Position numbers and translations under genes: made by a program. From assembly GCA_002355495.1 (NCBI GenBank), contig AP017424.1, positions 2,356,001 through 2,420,000 on the forward strand: a stretch of 64,000 bases of DNA. The letters are read 5' to 3'. Numbering within the stretch: position 1 is the first letter of the stretch; each line of letters starts with the position of its first letter. A model generated the notes under the pieces. The model ran no database searches. It saw only the letters and a list, made by a program, of their open reading frames with translations, and had not been told where the DNA came from. Origin of the DNA: Streptomyces laurentii. GTDB lineage: Bacteria > Actinomycetota > Actinomycetes > Streptomycetales > Streptomycetaceae. This document shows, in pieces, positions 63,539 through 64,000 of the stretch.

Positions 63539-64000
63539 TCAGCTTCCGCAGTACGCGGCCGCGCGGACGTAGCCGCCGAGGTTCTCGTCGTCCGTGCCGA
63601 GCAGCGCGTCGTCCGTGCCCGGCAGGCATTCGACCCCCTCGACCTTGTGCCCCGGGAACGTGCCGAGCACCGCCGGCCGGGCCGCCAGGGTCACCCGTAC
63701 CGCGCCGCTCGCCGACACCGTCACCCGGCCCGCGTCACTGACGGCGGAGTCGAAGGACCCGTCGTCGCCCGCGTCCGAGGCCGAACCGACCAGGATCCGG
63801 CCCGAGTCGGTCACCGAGATGTCGGAGATGTGGCGGGTGCCGTCGCCCGGCGGTACACCGAGGTGTACGGGCGCTTCGTCACCGCGCCGAACTGCGGCTC
63901 GCCCCAGGACGCGAAGTTCAGCGGCGCCGCGTACAGCGTCGCGGGGCGCTCCGGCCCCTCGCCCCGGTCGGCCCACAGGGCGGCGAGCCGGCCGCCCCGG
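63539..64000 (-). pseudogene. Edge-truncated secreted beta-repeat protein, apparent frameshift
   Basis: The end of the gene (up to 63539) reads HISDISVTDSGRILVGSASDAG and a Cys-containing C-terminus, with a beta-propeller-like look (perhaps phytase-esterase-type; unproven). Upstream of about 63848 the protein-like frame is a different one (LAALWADRGEGPERP, NFASWGEPQFG, RPYTSVYR) and it stays open to the window edge. One missing G/C in the C3 run at 63846-63848 (or a real deletion) would join the frames as SVYR-R-GDGTRH. The 5' part is beyond the window. Confidence 0.7.

Overview
This window is high-GC (roughly 70% or more) actinobacterial chromosome. Gene content, codon use with almost only G or C at third positions, GTG/TTG starts, the mreB-mreC-mreD-pbp2-rodA block, paired clpP1/clpP2, and rne-rplU-rpmA-obg synteny point to Streptomyces or a close relative. 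It is core chromosome: no transposase, prophage, CRISPR array or rRNA was seen.

Layout. (1) 1-12321, plus strand: a cell-wall glycopolymer cluster. It holds the dTDP-rhamnose genes rfbB (cut by the window edge) and rfbD, a flippase-like membrane protein, a DUF2304 protein, three glycosyltransferase modules, two large fusions of a GT2 domain with a CDP-glycerol-type glycerophosphotransferase domain, and a polytopic membrane protein. A perfect 19-bp hairpin ends it against a convergent secreted pseudoprotease with FG-GAP repeats. (2) 14212-34725, minus strand: a housekeeping and elongation block. In transcription order it reads ndk, mreB, mreC, mreD, pbp2, rodA, a CYTH-CHAD protein, a radical SAM protein, a strikingly repetitive Trp-rich protein, the radical-SAM-associated DUF2344 protein, rne, galU, rplU, rpmA, obg. 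galU sits between rne and rplU and could supply UDP-glucose for the glycopolymer. (3) 34818-41745: DUF4233 protein, folC and valS on the minus strand, with a plus-strand second mreB-like gene and a histidine kinase between folC and valS. (4) 41771-41939: a 169-bp palindromic element. (5) 42049-48034: an apparently frameshifted membrane protein, clpX, clpP2, clpP1, tig, and two tRNA genes (Pro-TGG, Gly-TCC). (6) 48203-57448: accessory genes, including an RSH-like HD protein, an ABC exporter pair behind a palindromic operator, a SpoIIE-type phosphatase, a small secreted Cys protein, a fused HTH-membrane-peptidoglycan-binding protein, an Fpg/Nei glycosylase and rpiB. (7) 57652-64000: three paralogous amino-acid permeases, bioY, and a truncated, frameshifted gene at the edge.

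How the genes relate. Most of the window concerns the cell envelope: precursor sugars and polymer synthesis on the left, the MreBCD/PBP2/RodA elongation complex in the middle, an extra MreB homologue, and a membrane regulator with a peptidoglycan-binding domain on the right. Protein quality control (tig, clpP1P2, clpX) forms a second cluster with a candidate ClgR activator site.

Limits. Families were assigned by reading motifs, without database searches. Starts were chosen from ribosome-binding sites, overlaps and remembered family N-termini. The two apparent frameshifts (near 42118 and 63846) both look like one missing G/C in a short homopolymer, so sequence error is possible.
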